A stretch of 34,444 nt of DNA from Prevotellaceae bacterium (GTDB taxonomy: Bacteria; Bacteroidota; Bacteroidia; Bacteroidales; UBA932): assembly GCA_031263185.1 (NCBI GenBank), contig JAISGH010000152.1, positions 1 through 34,444 of the forward strand, written 5' to 3'. The position numbers were made by a program, and so were the translations under genes. This document shows positions 23,723-34,260 of the stretch, piece by piece. The notes beneath the pieces were generated by a model that was not told where the DNA came from, ran no database searches, and worked only from the letters and a program-made list of their open reading frames with translations. The first letter of the stretch is position 1, and every line of letters starts with the position of its first letter.

Positions 23723-26185
23723 ATGAAGTACGAAAACATTCTTGAAGAGGAAATAAAGAACAAAGTAACGCAGGACTTTTTTCAAAAGTTCGACTGCACC
23801 AGAATTTTGGGCAAAATCGACTTTGCAGTAAAAGTTAAGCGTCCGCAAGGCACCGTTGATTTCAACGCCGAATACCTGCTGTGGGCGGAAGCCAAGCAAA
23901 AGCCGACAGATATTCTTGTCATGCTCACGCAGCTCGTTTTGACCGTTGGCAAAGCCCGTACATTTGACGAAATGCTGCCGCCAAAATTTTTGGGCTGCTA
24001 CGATAGCGAAAAAATCGCATTTGTGCCCTACCACGACGTACAGGATATTTTCTACCAAAACGATTTTAACTGGAACGTTACGCCGTCGAACCACCAAACG
24101 CGCGAGTTCCGGCAGGTTCATGCGCAGATAAAGAAGATTATAGAATGTGACAGCGCTTTGGAAGCATATATTTTCAGCTTTTCAGCCGACGAAAAAGAGC
24201 TGCGGCGGTTTATCCATGAAAATTTTATTGCCGGAAATTCAGCAGCTGCAAAAAATAGAATAGACAAAAATAACTTTATCATCATTTACAGCAAGTGGCT
24301 GCAAGCCGTAAGGCCTACTATTGCCGTAAAGTGGGAAAAGGCAAAGGCGCGCGGCATTATTGACGGCGATTTCTACTTGGCCGATTTGCTCTCTGCCGAA
24401 AACAAAACGTTGAAGGAAAAACTTTTTGTGCTGCTACATCGCACCTACTACGAGTTCGACCGCGTGGTGGACCAAGATGATATCTATAATTCCAAGCGTG
24501 CAGAATTTACCGATGCCCAAATAGCGCACAGCCTTTTTTGGGCAAAGTATGAGCGCCCGCCTAAAGAAGACTACTGGGATTACATCATCGAGCGGCGCGA
24601 CTTGCTTGTACCGCAAGACGTGCGTGAGCGCAAAGGAAGCTTTTTTACGCCCCGGCGGTGGGTAGAGCTTTCGCAAAAGTACATTGCCGAAGTGCTGGGG
24701 GGCGACTGGCAGGATGAATACTACGTTTGGGATTGCGCCGCGGGGACAGGAAATTTGCTTGCCGGGCTTACCAACAAGTACAACATTTGGGCATCTACGC
24801 TCGACAAGCAGGACGTAGATGTAATGCGCGACCGGATAAAAAACGGCGCAAACCTGCTCGAAGACCATGTTTTTCAGTTCGATTTTCTCAACGACGACTT
24901 TTCTAAGCTGCCAGCGGGGCTGCAAAACATCATCAATGATGAGACGCTGCGAAAAAATTTGATTATTTACATCAACCCGCCGTATGCGGAAGGCGATAAC
25001 GTGAGAGGCTTAGGCAGAAAAAATGTACAGGTTAGCAAGGTGCACGATAAGTACATAAGCGGCATAGCCAAAGCAAGCGGAGAGCTTTTCGCCCAATTTT
25101 TAGTGAGAATATACTGCGAAATCCCTACCGCAACGATTGCAAATTTTTCAACTTTGAAAAATTTGCAGGCGCCTAACTACTCGGATTTCCGAAAATACTT
25201 TCGCGCAAAACTCGAAAAAATTTTTTTAGTCCCAGCAGCTACTTTCGAGAACGTAAGCGGGCAGTTTCCAATCGGCTTCTTTGTCTGGAATACAAAAAAG
25301 GCAGAAACTTTTGAGCAAATTTCGGCGGATGTTTACATGGAAAAAAACGGCGAGCCTGTTTTTACGCAAATAAAAACCATAAAGTGTTACGATAACGTAA
25401 AGTATATAAGCGACTGGCTGGAAGAAAAATCAAAAAACATTTCTAAAAACTATATTGGACATTTGGCCTCTGTCGGAAATGATTTTCAAAACCAAAGAAT
25501 GGTGTTTATTGATGACGTAGCCGCAAAACGAAAAAAAGGAGGAAGGCACACCATGATTTCGCTGGAAAATCTCATTGAAGTGTGCGCTTACTTCACCGTC
25601 CGCAAAGTAATTCCTGCCGACTGGCTCAACGACAGAGACCAGTTCCTGTTTCCAAACAAAAAATGGGAAAATGACGCTGAATTTCAAAATGACTGCTTGA
25701 CCTATACGCTGTTCAACAACAACATATCGTCTAAGTACGGCGTAAATCACTGGATACCGTTCACGGAGGAAGAGGTAAACTCCCGCGACAAATTCGCCAG
25801 CCACTTTATGGCCAGCTTTTTAAGCGGAAAAATCATTAAAAATGCTTATGCGGATTTATTTTGGCAGCTGGAAGTGAAAAATAAAAGTGAACCAAAAATG
25901 GGCTGGAAAAAAGGACAAAAGCGCGAATTTTCCGCCGAATCGCAGGCCGTCTTCGATGCCGGCAAAGCATTGTGGCAGTACTACCACGCGCAGCCCAAGA
26001 GCAACGTTAACGCCTCGCTGTACGACATTCGTGAACACTTTCAGGGCCGAAACGAAAAAGGCAAAATGAACAACACCTCAACAAATTCGGCATACAGCGA
26101 GCTGGTTGACGCGCTGCGCAGTAACGTCAAAATTTTGGCAAAGAAAGTTGAACCAAAAGTGTATGAGTATGGGTTTTTGAAGTGA
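23723..26185 (+). CDS. Type IIG (Eco57I-like) restriction-modification enzyme
   Basis: N-terminal PD-(D/E)xK-like VDFNAEYLLWAEAKQ; SAM motif WDCAAGTGNLLAGL; NPPY motif INPPYAEGD. ATG at 23723 preferred over the TTG at 23714. Confidence 0.85.
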   Translation: MKYENILEEEIKNKVTQDFFQKFDCTRILGKIDFAVKVKRPQGTVDFNAEYLLWAEAKQKPTDILVMLTQLVLTVGKARTFDEMLPPKFLGCYDSEKIAFVPYHDVQDIFYQNDFNWNVTPSNHQTREFRQVHAQIKKIIECDSALEAYIFSFSADEKELRRFIHENFIAGNSAAAKNRIDKNNFIIIYSKWLQAVRPTIAVKWEKAKARGIIDGDFYLADLLSAENKTLKEKLFVLLHRTYYEFDRVVDQDDIYNSKRAEFTDAQIAHSLFWAKYERPPKEDYWDYIIERRDLLVPQDVRERKGSFFTPRRWVELSQKYIAEVLGGDWQDEYYVWDCAAGTGNLLAGLTNKYNIWASTLDKQDVDVMRDRIKNGANLLEDHVFQFDFLNDDFSKLPAGLQNIINDETLRKNLIIYINPPYAEGDNVRGLGRKNVQVSKVHDKYISGIAKASGELFAQFLVRIYCEIPTATIANFSTLKNLQAPNYSDFRKYFRAKLEKIFLVPAATFENVSGQFPIGFFVWNTKKAETFEQISADVYMEKNGEPVFTQIKTIKCYDNVKYISDWLEEKSKNISKNYIGHLASVGNDFQNQRMVFIDDVAAKRKKGGRHTMISLENLIEVCAYFTVRKVIPADWLNDRDQFLFPNKKWENDAEFQNDCLTYTLFNNNISSKYGVNHWIPFTEEEVNSRDKFASHFMASFLSGKIIKNAYADLFWQLEVKNKSEPKMGWKKGQKREFSAESQAVFDAGKALWQYYHAQPKSNVNASLYDIREHFQGRNEKGKMNNTSTNSAYSELVDALRSNVKILAKKVEPKVYEYGFLK

Positions 26186-26211
26186 GTAATGCTGAACAGG
26201 AGTTATTTTAA

Positions 26212-27711
26212 ATGAAGGACAAAGTTTACATATTTGACACCACCCTGCGCGACGGCGAGCAAGTCCCCGGCTGCCAGCTCAACACTGTCGAAAAGATTGA
26301 GGTAGCCCGTATGCTCGAGGCGCTGGGGGTTGACGTCATCGAGGCGGGGTTTCCGGTGAGCAGCCCGGGCGATTTCAGCTCGGTGGTCGAAATATCCAAG
26401 GCGGTGGCTAACCCCACCATTTGCGCCCTTACGCGCGCCGTCGAAAAGGACATTGAGGTAGCGGCCGCTGCCCTCGAGTTTGCCAGGCAGGGGCGTATCC
26501 ATACGGGCATTGGCACCTCCGATTTTCACATAAAGTATAAATTCAACTCAACGCCGGAAGAAATTATAGAGCGCGCTGTTAAGGCCGTTAAGTTTGCCCG
26601 CAATCTGGTAGGCGAGGTGGAGTTTTACGCCGAAGACGCCGGGCGAACCGACAACAAGTACCTTGCCCGCGTAGTGGAGGCCGTTATTGCCGCCGGCGCT
26701 ACCATCATCAACATCCCCGACACCACAGGCTACACGCTGCCGCACGAGTACGGCGCCAAAATCAAGTACCTTGCCGAGCACGTGCCCAACATCCATAAGG
26801 CCATACTCAGCACCCATTGCCACAACGACTTGGGAATGGCCACGGCAAATACCATTTCGGGCGTCCTCAGCGGGGCGCGGCAGGTGGAGGTAACCATAAA
26901 CGGTATTGGCGAGCGCGCCGGAAACACCGCGCTCGAGGAGGTGGTTATGATTTTGAAAAGCCACAAAAAGCAGGGCTTGTACACCGACGTCAACAGCAAA
27001 AAAATTATCGCTGCCAGCCGCTTGGTTTCCACGCTCATGCGTATGCCCGTGCAGCCCAACAAAGCTATTGTGGGGCGCAACGCCTTTGCGCACTCCTCCG
27101 GCATCCACCAGGACGGATTTTTGAAAAAGCGCGAAACCTACGAAATTATCAACCCCAAGGACGTGGGGCTTAACCAATCGTCCATCATCCTCACCGCCCG
27201 CAGCGGACGCGCAGCCTTAAAGCACAGATTGGAGTCAATAGGCGTAAAGCTTAATAAATCAGAACTTGATGAAACTTACCTGCGCTTTCTGGAGCTGGCG
27301 GACAGAAAAAAGGAAATTAACGACGACGACCTGAGGGTGCTGGTCGATCGCGATAGAAGCGTTGACAAGAGCATTCGCCTCGTTGGGTTGCAGGTGTTCT
27401 GCGGAAAAAACCTGCAAGCCACCGCCACCGTAACGCTTTGCTACAACGGGCAGGAGCTCACCGAAGCCGGCCTGGGCAACGGGCCTGTCGACGCCTCGCT
27501 CAACGCCGTGCGCAGCATTGTCAAGCAAAAAATTCACCTCGAAGATTTCGTTATACAAACAATTACGCGCGGCAGCAGCGATATTGGCAAGGTGCACATG
27601 TCGATAGATTACAAAGGCATACTCTACTATGGCTTTGGCGCTAACACAGATATAGTTCAAGCGTCGGTTGAAGCATTTTTGGATGCCGCAGGGAAAGCGC
27701 TGAAGGCGTAA
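26212..27711 (+). CDS. leuA: 2-isopropylmalate synthase
   Basis: [74 protein letters not shown]-terminal allosteric domain. Confidence 0.97.
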   Translation: MKDKVYIFDTTLRDGEQVPGCQLNTVEKIEVARMLEALGVDVIEAGFPVSSPGDFSSVVEISKAVANPTICALTRAVEKDIEVAAAALEFARQGRIHTGIGTSDFHIKYKFNSTPEEIIERAVKAVKFARNLVGEVEFYAEDAGRTDNKYLARVVEAVIAAGATIINIPDTTGYTLPHEYGAKIKYLAEHVPNIHKAILSTHCHNDLGMATANTISGVLSGARQVEVTINGIGERAGNTALEEVVMILKSHKKQGLYTDVNSKKIIAASRLVSTLMRMPVQPNKAIVGRNAFAHSSGIHQDGFLKKRETYEIINPKDVGLNQSSIILTARSGRAALKHRLESIGVKLNKSELDETYLRFLELADRKKEINDDDLRVLVDRDRSVDKSIRLVGLQVFCGKNLQATATVTLCYNGQELTEAGLGNGPVDASLNAVRSIVKQKIHLEDFVIQTITRGSSDIGKVHMSIDYKGILYYGFGANTDIVQASVEAFLDAAGKALKA

Positions 27712-27801
27712 ACCTCAAGCTAACCATCAAGCTAGGAAATGGAATATTTTTTATATCTTTACAGAAAATGCTACGTAATATGGTTGTACAAGCCTGCATG
27801 A

Positions 27802-27822
27802 AAAGCCACATTTAATAGTGGC
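27802..27822. terminator. Small hairpin downstream of leuA (possible weak terminator)
   Basis: GCCAC-ATTTAATA-GTGGC; short stem without a clear U-tract. Confidence 0.25.
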
Positions 27823-27834
27823 ATAATCATTGCG
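27819..27834 (+). promoter_or_regulatory. Sigma-54-like -24/-12 element upstream of type III mod
   Basis: TGGCATAATCATTGCG has GG-N10-GC spacing and matches TGGCA-N6-TTGC; about 50 bp upstream of the mod ATG. Confidence 0.4.
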
Positions 27835-27882
27835 TAACTTTCTGAGTAATAATTTAATCAAGAGAATCAAAACTCATACAGT

Positions 27883-29529
27883 ATGCCCACACTCAACTTC
27901 AAAGGAAAAACATTTGTGCAGAACCACCAATTGGTGGTGAAATACCACCAATTGGTGCCAAAGGCTGATTTAAGCCTCACGGACAAAGTGTCTTTACACG
28001 ATAACCTGATTATACAGGGTGACAACCTGAAAGCGCTGAAAGCTTTATTGCCCATTTATGCAGGAAAAGTAAAGTGCATTTACATAGACCCGCCTTACAA
28101 CACAGGAAACGAAAATTGGGTGTATAACGATAACGTAAGCAGCCCGATGATTAAAGAATGGTTAGGCAGCGTAGTGGACAAAGAAGACATGACACGCCAC
28201 GACAAATGGCTATGTATGATGATGCCACGCTTAAAATTGCTGCGAGAATTGTTGAGCGAAGACGGAGCGATTTTTATTTCTTGTGATGATAACGAACAGC
28301 ATAATTTGAGAGTTTTGCTTGATGAGATTTTTAGTGAATTTAATTTCCGAAACACGTTAATTATCAGAAGAGGTGTAAAGAGCGTTCAGGCACAATTTAA
28401 AACCATTGACCGTTTAAATTATGGCGCTGAATATGTCATTTGTTATACAAAAAATTCTGAGTTTAAATTTCAACATTTAAAAGTTGAATTGGAAGAGGAA
28501 AAAATTGGCAGCTGGAATAACCATTGGAGAGGAACGGATAGGCCAACAATGCGATACAAACTTTTTGATATTAAACCGGAAACAGGACAGTGGCGTTGGA
28601 GTGAAGAAAGAAGCTTGAAAGCCGCCGAAAACTACAAGATGATGATTAAAGAAAGTGGAAAAAAAGAAAGTGATATTTCCCAAGACGAAATTGATAACTG
28701 GTATTTGAAGCATGTTGAAGAAAATGATGAAGAACTTGATTTACTTAGACTATCTCAAAATGGGAAACCCGAACACTATATTGCTTCATCTGATACAAAA
28801 CTTGTAAGTAGTTTATGGTCAGACTTGAAACCAAATGGTAATGCTCAATTAAGGCAAATTTTTGAAAAGAAAGTTTTTGATACACCAAAATCAGTTGATT
28901 TACTCAAAAGAATTATCAGATTTATTTGTGCTAATGACAAAAACGCTATCATCCTTGATAGCTTCGCAGGTTCAGGCACAACAGCGCACGCAGTTTTAGA
29001 GCTCAACAAAGAAGACGGCGGCAATCGTAAATTTATTTTGGTGGAGCAAGAGGATTACGCCAGCAGCATTACCGCCGAGAGAGTTCGCAGAGTTATCAAA
29101 GGCGTTAAAGCGGCCAAAAACGAAAATCTGAAAAAAGGCACAGGCGGAACGTTCAGCTATTTTCGGTTAGGGGACTGCATTGCGATGGAAAGCATTTTAA
29201 CGCAAGAAACGTTGCCCTCTTACGTTGAGTTTGCGCGCTACCTTTTCTTCACCGCCACAGGTGAGCAGCTCGACGAAAAAGCAATTAATAAAAAAACAGG
29301 CTTCATAGGCGAAAGCAGCCATTATCAAGTGTACTTGTTTTACAAAAACGACATTGAGTGGCTAAAGCAAAACGCCTTAACGTTAGAGCAATGCTGCAGC
29401 TTACCAAAATTTGAAGGCAAGCAACGCTTGGTATTTGCGCCTGCCAAGTATGTAGATGATTACACCTTGCTTGAGCGCCGAATTGATTTTTGCCAGCTAC
29501 CTTACGAAATATACCGTCTGAACCGTTAA
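27883..29529 (+). CDS. mod: Type III restriction-modification methyltransferase subunit
   Basis: LHDNLIIQGDNLKALKALLPIYAGKVKCIYIDPPYNTGNENWVYND (DPPY) and LDSFAGSGTTAHAVLELN (FxGxG). Confidence 0.93.
   Translation: MPTLNFKGKTFVQNHQLVVKYHQLVPKADLSLTDKVSLHDNLIIQGDNLKALKALLPIYAGKVKCIYIDPPYNTGNENWVYNDNVSSPMIKEWLGSVVDKEDMTRHDKWLCMMMPRLKLLRELLSEDGAIFISCDDNEQHNLRVLLDEIFSEFNFRNTLIIRRGVKSVQAQFKTIDRLNYGAEYVICYTKNSEFKFQHLKVELEEEKIGSWNNHWRGTDRPTMRYKLFDIKPETGQWRWSEERSLKAAENYKMMIKESGKKESDISQDEIDNWYLKHVEENDEELDLLRLSQNGKPEHYIASSDTKLVSSLWSDLKPNGNAQLRQIFEKKVFDTPKSVDLLKRIIRFICANDKNAIILDSFAGSGTTAHAVLELNKEDGGNRKFILVEQEDYASSITAERVRRVIKGVKAAKNENLKKGTGGTFSYFRLGDCIAMESILTQETLPSYVEFARYLFFTATGEQLDEKAINKKTGFIGESSHYQVYLFYKNDIEWLKQNALTLEQCCSLPKFEGKQRLVFAPAKYVDDYTLLERRIDFCQLPYEIYRLNR
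27923..27957. promoter_or_regulatory. Two CACCAATTGGTG palindromes 21 bp apart in the 5' end of mod (operator-like)
   Basis: Palindromes at 27925-27936 and 27946-27957. The first extends to ACCACCAATTGGTGGT. Confidence 0.35.
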
Positions 29530-29607
29530 TTTTTTAATGATTAAGTGACGTTATGCTTAGAAAAACAGTAAAAATCAACAAAATCAAACTAATCAACGGT
29601 TCAGACG
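29515..29607. repeat. 17-bp inverted repeat spanning the mod/res junction
   Basis: CGTCTGAACCGTTAATT (29515-29531) against the reverse complement of AATCAACGGTTCAGACG (29591-29607); 16/17, innermost to outermost 13 bp perfect. The right arm ends at the base before the res ATG. Confidence 0.93.
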
Positions 29608-32121
29608 ATGAGATTAAAGCACTATCAGGATAAAGTTTTAAAGGAGCTCAAAGGCTATTTGAGCGCTTTGGCAGATGCGAAAAAAGAGTTTGAAGAAGTA
29701 GTCGAGCTAAAACCGCATTTGGCAAAGCACATTAATTTCCCGAAAGAGGCTTGGGAAAAATCAACAGGGCGTATCGCTTACACCTCCAAAGCCAACGGCT
29801 TAAACGAGCCGGTGCCCGATATTTACCTGAAAGTGCCAACAGGTGGCGGAAAGACTTTGCTGGCTTGCCACGCTATTGACAATATTCAAAAAACGTACCT
29901 GAAACGCCAAACAGGTTTGGTGCTTTGGGTTGTTCCGTCCACGCAAATTTATCGTCAAACCATAAAAGCGCTCAAAGACCGCAACCATTCTTACCGACAA
30001 ACTTTAGATATTTCAAGCGGTGGCAAAACGCTGATAAAAGAAAAAACAGAAATGTTTAATCGCCTTGACGTGGCAGAACATTTGGTTATACTGCTTTTAA
30101 TGCTGCCTTCGGCAAACCGTCAGAATAAAGAAGCGTTGAAAGTTTTCCGTGACCAGGGTGGCTTTACGGAGTTTTTTCCGAAAGAAGATGATGTTGAAGG
30201 AAACAAAAAATTAAAAGAGCTCATTCCTAATTTAGATTGCTTCACAGCCGAAATGGAAGTGTTTGGAACGCAAATAAAAACTTCACTGGGGAACACTTTA
30301 AGAGTTTTACGTCCGCTTGTGGTAATAGACGAAGGACACAGGGCATACAGCGAAACAGCAAGAGATACGATACGAAATTTCAATCCGTCATTCATCCTCG
30401 AACTTTCGGCAACGCCACCACCCAACAGCAACGAGCTGGTAAAAATTACAGGTCGCGAGCTGCACGAAGAAGAAATGATAAAGCTGGACATCCACCTAAC
30501 CAACAAAGCAAGCCTTGATTGGCAAGACACTTTGCTGGCAAGCTTTGAAAAGCGAGCCGATTTAGAAGCGAAAGCAAAAGAATATCAGCAAAACACAGGC
30601 GAGTATATTCGCCCTGTTTGTTTGATACAGGTAGAAAGAACAGGTAAAGATCAGCGAAATAAAAAATACATTCACGCAGAAGACGCCAAAGAGTACTTAA
30701 TTAAGAGATGCAATGTCCCCGAAACGCATATTGCAATTAAGTCAAGCGAAAAGGATGACATTGAAGGTATTGACCTTTTTGCCCAAAATTGCGAAATACG
30801 CTACATCATTACCAAGCAAGCACTTCAAGAAGGTTGGGATTGCTCGTTTGCGTATGTACTTACGGTACTTACCAATCCGAGTTCAGCAACGGGCATTACG
30901 CAGTTAGTCGGACGCATTTTACGGCAGCCATTTGCTCGAAAAACTAAAGTGCAGGATTTGGACGAGTGCTATGTTTTCACATTCCGCCAAAGTGCAAAAA
31001 CGTTGGTAAGCGAAATAAAATCAGGTTTGGAAGATGAAGGTTTGGGCGACATTGCAGGAAGAATTGTAAGCGACGAAGCAGGAACAGACATTGGTGGCTG
31101 CAAAGAACGTGAAATGCGGTATCGTTCCGGCTTCAAAAAATTCGAAGGAAAAATTTACCTGCCAAAGTTCGTTATTCAGGAAGCAGAAAGTTGGCGTGAT
31201 ATAATGTTTGAAGCCGATATTTTGCGTTGGATTAATTGGAATGACATCAACATTGACGAAATCAAAAATCTTTCGCTACAAAACAAGTTGAGCAATGAGC
31301 AGGAGATTATTTTGGGGTTGAGCAATGAAGAGCAAGAATTGCTGAGAGAAACAGGCAGAGCAGAAAAAACAGGAACGTTGGAAATAGACCTTGTATTCCT
31401 GTCCCGACAAATTACAGAACTTATCCCAAATCCTTGGTATGGCTATGAAATCGGGCAAAAAGCCATTGACTTTTTACAAGAAAAATTTGACAGAGAAATC
31501 ATTGCCGCCAATTTTGTTTTCATCATTGAAGAGCTGAAAAAGATTTTGGATAAGGAGCGAAACCGTTTAGCGGAGCAAGTTTTCAGAAAAATGATTGCCG
31601 ACAAAAAATTTTACTTTTTTCTTATCGAAAGCAAGGGAGGTTTTGTATTGCCATCCAGAATTAAAGTGAAAAGCAGCAAGCAGCTGGTGCGTAACGACAA
31701 TACGCCAATTCAAAAATCGCTGTTTGATTATGTTCCTGAAGAAAATATCAACAACTTTGAAAAATCAGTTGCTATTTACCTTGACGAGCAGGAAAAATTA
31801 TTGTGGTGGTATCGCAATATGAGCAGGCAAGATTATCATATTCAAGGTTGGAAGCGCAACAAGATTTATCCCGACTTTGTTGCAGCAGACAAGCACGAAG
31901 CTAAAGACGACTACGGAACTGTATATGTTTTGGAAACAAAGGGTATTTACCTTAGAAATGAGGACACCAAATACAAGCAAGACGTATTTGCATTGTGCAA
32001 TGAATTGGGGGCTAAAAAAGCTTGGAAAGAGTTGTTTGACGAATTTCCCGACCACGACTTTGAATTTCAAGTAGTGTTTGAGGATGAATGGCGAAACAAG
32101 ATAAATGAGCTAATCCAGTAG
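29608..32121 (+). CDS. res: Type III restriction enzyme, Res (DEAD/DEAH helicase-nuclease) subunit
   Basis: Walker A KVPTGGGKTLLACHAI; VIDEGHRAYSET; SATPP; QLVGRILRQPFARKT; C-terminal PDFVAA...VLETKG nuclease-like motif. Confidence 0.93.
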   Translation: MRLKHYQDKVLKELKGYLSALADAKKEFEEVVELKPHLAKHINFPKEAWEKSTGRIAYTSKANGLNEPVPDIYLKVPTGGGKTLLACHAIDNIQKTYLKRQTGLVLWVVPSTQIYRQTIKALKDRNHSYRQTLDISSGGKTLIKEKTEMFNRLDVAEHLVILLLMLPSANRQNKEALKVFRDQGGFTEFFPKEDDVEGNKKLKELIPNLDCFTAEMEVFGTQIKTSLGNTLRVLRPLVVIDEGHRAYSETARDTIRNFNPSFILELSATPPPNSNELVKITGRELHEEEMIKLDIHLTNKASLDWQDTLLASFEKRADLEAKAKEYQQNTGEYIRPVCLIQVERTGKDQRNKKYIHAEDAKEYLIKRCNVPETHIAIKSSEKDDIEGIDLFAQNCEIRYIITKQALQEGWDCSFAYVLTVLTNPSSATGITQLVGRILRQPFARKTKVQDLDECYVFTFRQSAKTLVSEIKSGLEDEGLGDIAGRIVSDEAGTDIGGCKEREMRYRSGFKKFEGKIYLPKFVIQEAESWRDIMFEADILRWINWNDINIDEIKNLSLQNKLSNEQEIILGLSNEEQELLRETGRAEKTGTLEIDLVFLSRQITELIPNPWYGYEIGQKAIDFLQEKFDREIIAANFVFIIEELKKILDKERNRLAEQVFRKMIADKKFYFFLIESKGGFVLPSRIKVKSSKQLVRNDNTPIQKSLFDYVPEENINNFEKSVAIYLDEQEKLLWWYRNMSRQDYHIQGWKRNKIYPDFVAADKHEAKDDYGTVYVLETKGIYLRNEDTKYKQDVFALCNELGAKKAWKELFDEFPDHDFEFQVVFEDEWRNKINELIQ

Positions 32122-32168
32122 GGTTGATTATAAAGCAATAGGATATTTTACTTATATTTTTTATTTAA

Positions 32169-33542
32169 ATGGATAAAACTCTTTTTGATAAAATTTGGGA
32201 GCGGCATGTTGTCGAGTCTATTGCCGGCGGCCCCGACGTGCTGTACATCAACCGGCAGCTCATTCACGAAGTTACCAGCCCGCAAGCTTTTGACAGCCTG
32301 CGCAGGCGGGGCGTTGAGGTTTTTCGTCCGCAGCAGGTAACCGCCACCCCCGACCACAACACCCCTACGCTCAACCAGCGCCTCCCCGTCAAGGAGGAGG
32401 CCTCGCGAAAGGCGCTTGAAGCGCTGCGTAAAAACTGTAGAGATAACGGCATTACTATCTTTGACTTAAATACAGAGTACAACGGTATAGTGCACATCGT
32501 TGGGCCTGAGCTCGGATTTACCCGGCCGGGAATGACCATTGTTTGCGGCGATAGCCATACCGCTACGCACGGAGCGTTTGGCTGCATTGCCTTTGGCATT
32601 GGCACAAGCGAGGTGGAGATGGCGCTGGCTACGCAATGCTTACTTCAAAGCAAGCCAAAGCAAATGCGAATTACGCTTAACGGAAAACTTCAACGTGGCG
32701 TCGGCGCAAAGGACGCCATTTTGTACATCATAGCGCAGCTTGGCGCAAGCGGCGGCGTTGGCTGCTTTGTGGAGTACGCAGGCGAAGCTTTTTGCAGCAT
32801 GAGCATGGAGGAGCGCATGACCGTTTGCAACATGAGCATCGAAATGGGCGCGCGCGGCGGGCTGATTGCGCCGGACGAAACAACATTCCGCTACGTAAAA
32901 GGCCGCAAGTTTGCCCCGCAAGGCGCCGAGTGGGATAAAAAATTGAGCGAATGGAGGCAGCTATTTACCGATAGCAACGCTTTATTTGACAAAGAGTATA
33001 GCTTTGAGGCAAATGATATTAAACCTTACATTACCTACGGCACAAATCCGGGTATGGGCATAGGTATTGACGAGGCTATCCCGCCGGACGAAGCTAACAG
33101 CAAAGCGCTGGAATACATGGGATTCAAAGCCGGAGAAAAGTTGCTGGGCAAGCCGGTAAGCTACGTGTTCATTGGTAGCTGCACCAACGGGCGCATAGAA
33201 GATTTTCGCGCAGCGGCGCAAATTATCAAGGGGCGCAAAAAAGCCGACAACGTTTTTGCCTACCTCGTTCCGGGTTCAAAGTCAGTGGAGCGACAGGCGC
33301 GCGAGGAAGGTTTGGCGGCAATCTTCGAGGAGGCCGGCTTTACCTTCCGGCAGCCCGGCTGCTCGGCCTGCCTTGCCATGAACGAGGATAAGGTGCCCGC
33401 CGGCGAGTACTGCGCCTCAACCTCCAACCGCAACTTTGAGGGGCGGCAGGGCGCCGGTGCGCGTACGCTGCTGGTAAGCCCCCTCACCGCAGCAGCAGCG
33501 GCCGTTACCGGAAAAATCACCGACCCGAGGGAGTTGATGTAA
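32169..33542 (+). CDS. leuC: 3-isopropylmalate dehydratase large subunit
   Basis: [72 protein letters not shown]. Confidence 0.97.
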   Translation: MDKTLFDKIWERHVVESIAGGPDVLYINRQLIHEVTSPQAFDSLRRRGVEVFRPQQVTATPDHNTPTLNQRLPVKEEASRKALEALRKNCRDNGITIFDLNTEYNGIVHIVGPELGFTRPGMTIVCGDSHTATHGAFGCIAFGIGTSEVEMALATQCLLQSKPKQMRITLNGKLQRGVGAKDAILYIIAQLGASGGVGCFVEYAGEAFCSMSMEERMTVCNMSIEMGARGGLIAPDETTFRYVKGRKFAPQGAEWDKKLSEWRQLFTDSNALFDKEYSFEANDIKPYITYGTNPGMGIGIDEAIPPDEANSKALEYMGFKAGEKLLGKPVSYVFIGSCTNGRIEDFRAAAQIIKGRKKADNVFAYLVPGSKSVERQAREEGLAAIFEEAGFTFRQPGCSACLAMNEDKVPAGEYCASTSNRNFEGRQGAGARTLLVSPLTAAAAAVTGKITDPRELM

Positions 33543-33574
33543 AAATTTATATAGCTTATTGCAATAAAGTAGTT

Positions 33575-34165
33575 ATGAAGATTTTAAATGTACTGACCAC
33601 AGCTTGCGTTCCGCTTAACGTGGAGAGCATAGACACCGACCAGATAATCCCCGCACGGTTTCTCAAAACTACAGACCAAGCGGGGTTTGGCAAAAATCTT
33701 TTTCGCGATTGGCGCTACGACGCTAACGGCAACCCTATCTCCGGCTTTGTTCTGAACAATAAAGCTTATAGCGGGCTGGCGCTGGTGGCCGGCAAAAACT
33801 TTGGCTGTGGCTCAAGCCGCGAGCATGCTGCATGGGCTATTGCCGATTACGGCTTTCGCGTGGTGATTTCTCCCCTGTTTGCCGATATTTTTAGGGGCAA
33901 CGCGCTCAACAATGGGGTGCTGCCCGTGCAGGCGAGCGAAGCGTTTGTAGCGGCCTTGTTTGCCGAAGTAGAAAAAAATCCGGAAGCAACGATTACCGTT
34001 GACTTGCCCGAGCAAAAAATCACCATCAACAGCATCGGGCAAAGCGAGCATTTCGATATAAACTCCTACAAGAAGCATTGCTTTATAAATGGCTATGATG
34101 ATATTGATTATTTGCTATCAATTAAAGGAAAGATTGAAGCATACGAGTTGAATGTAAAGAGTTGA
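33575..34165 (+). CDS. leuD: 3-isopropylmalate dehydratase small subunit
   Basis: [79 protein letters not shown]. Confidence 0.97.
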   Translation: MKILNVLTTACVPLNVESIDTDQIIPARFLKTTDQAGFGKNLFRDWRYDANGNPISGFVLNNKAYSGLALVAGKNFGCGSSREHAAWAIADYGFRVVISPLFADIFRGNALNNGVLPVQASEAFVAALFAEVEKNPEATITVDLPEQKITINSIGQSEHFDINSYKKHCFINGYDDIDYLLSIKGKIEAYELNVKS

Positions 34166-34260
34166 ATTTAAGCATTTGTCGGTTATTTCTTTTTTTTTGA
34201 GACACTACAACAGGGTAAACGCGCGAAATTTAAAGGTTAGGTTTATGAATGTTTACGCCG

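Noticed and set aside
27712-27882. Possible second long target duplication around the type III mod/res insertion
   Set aside because: Only vague AT-rich similarity (AAGC..TAGG..ATATTTT..TATAT) between the leuA and leuC flanks. Not strong enough to claim.
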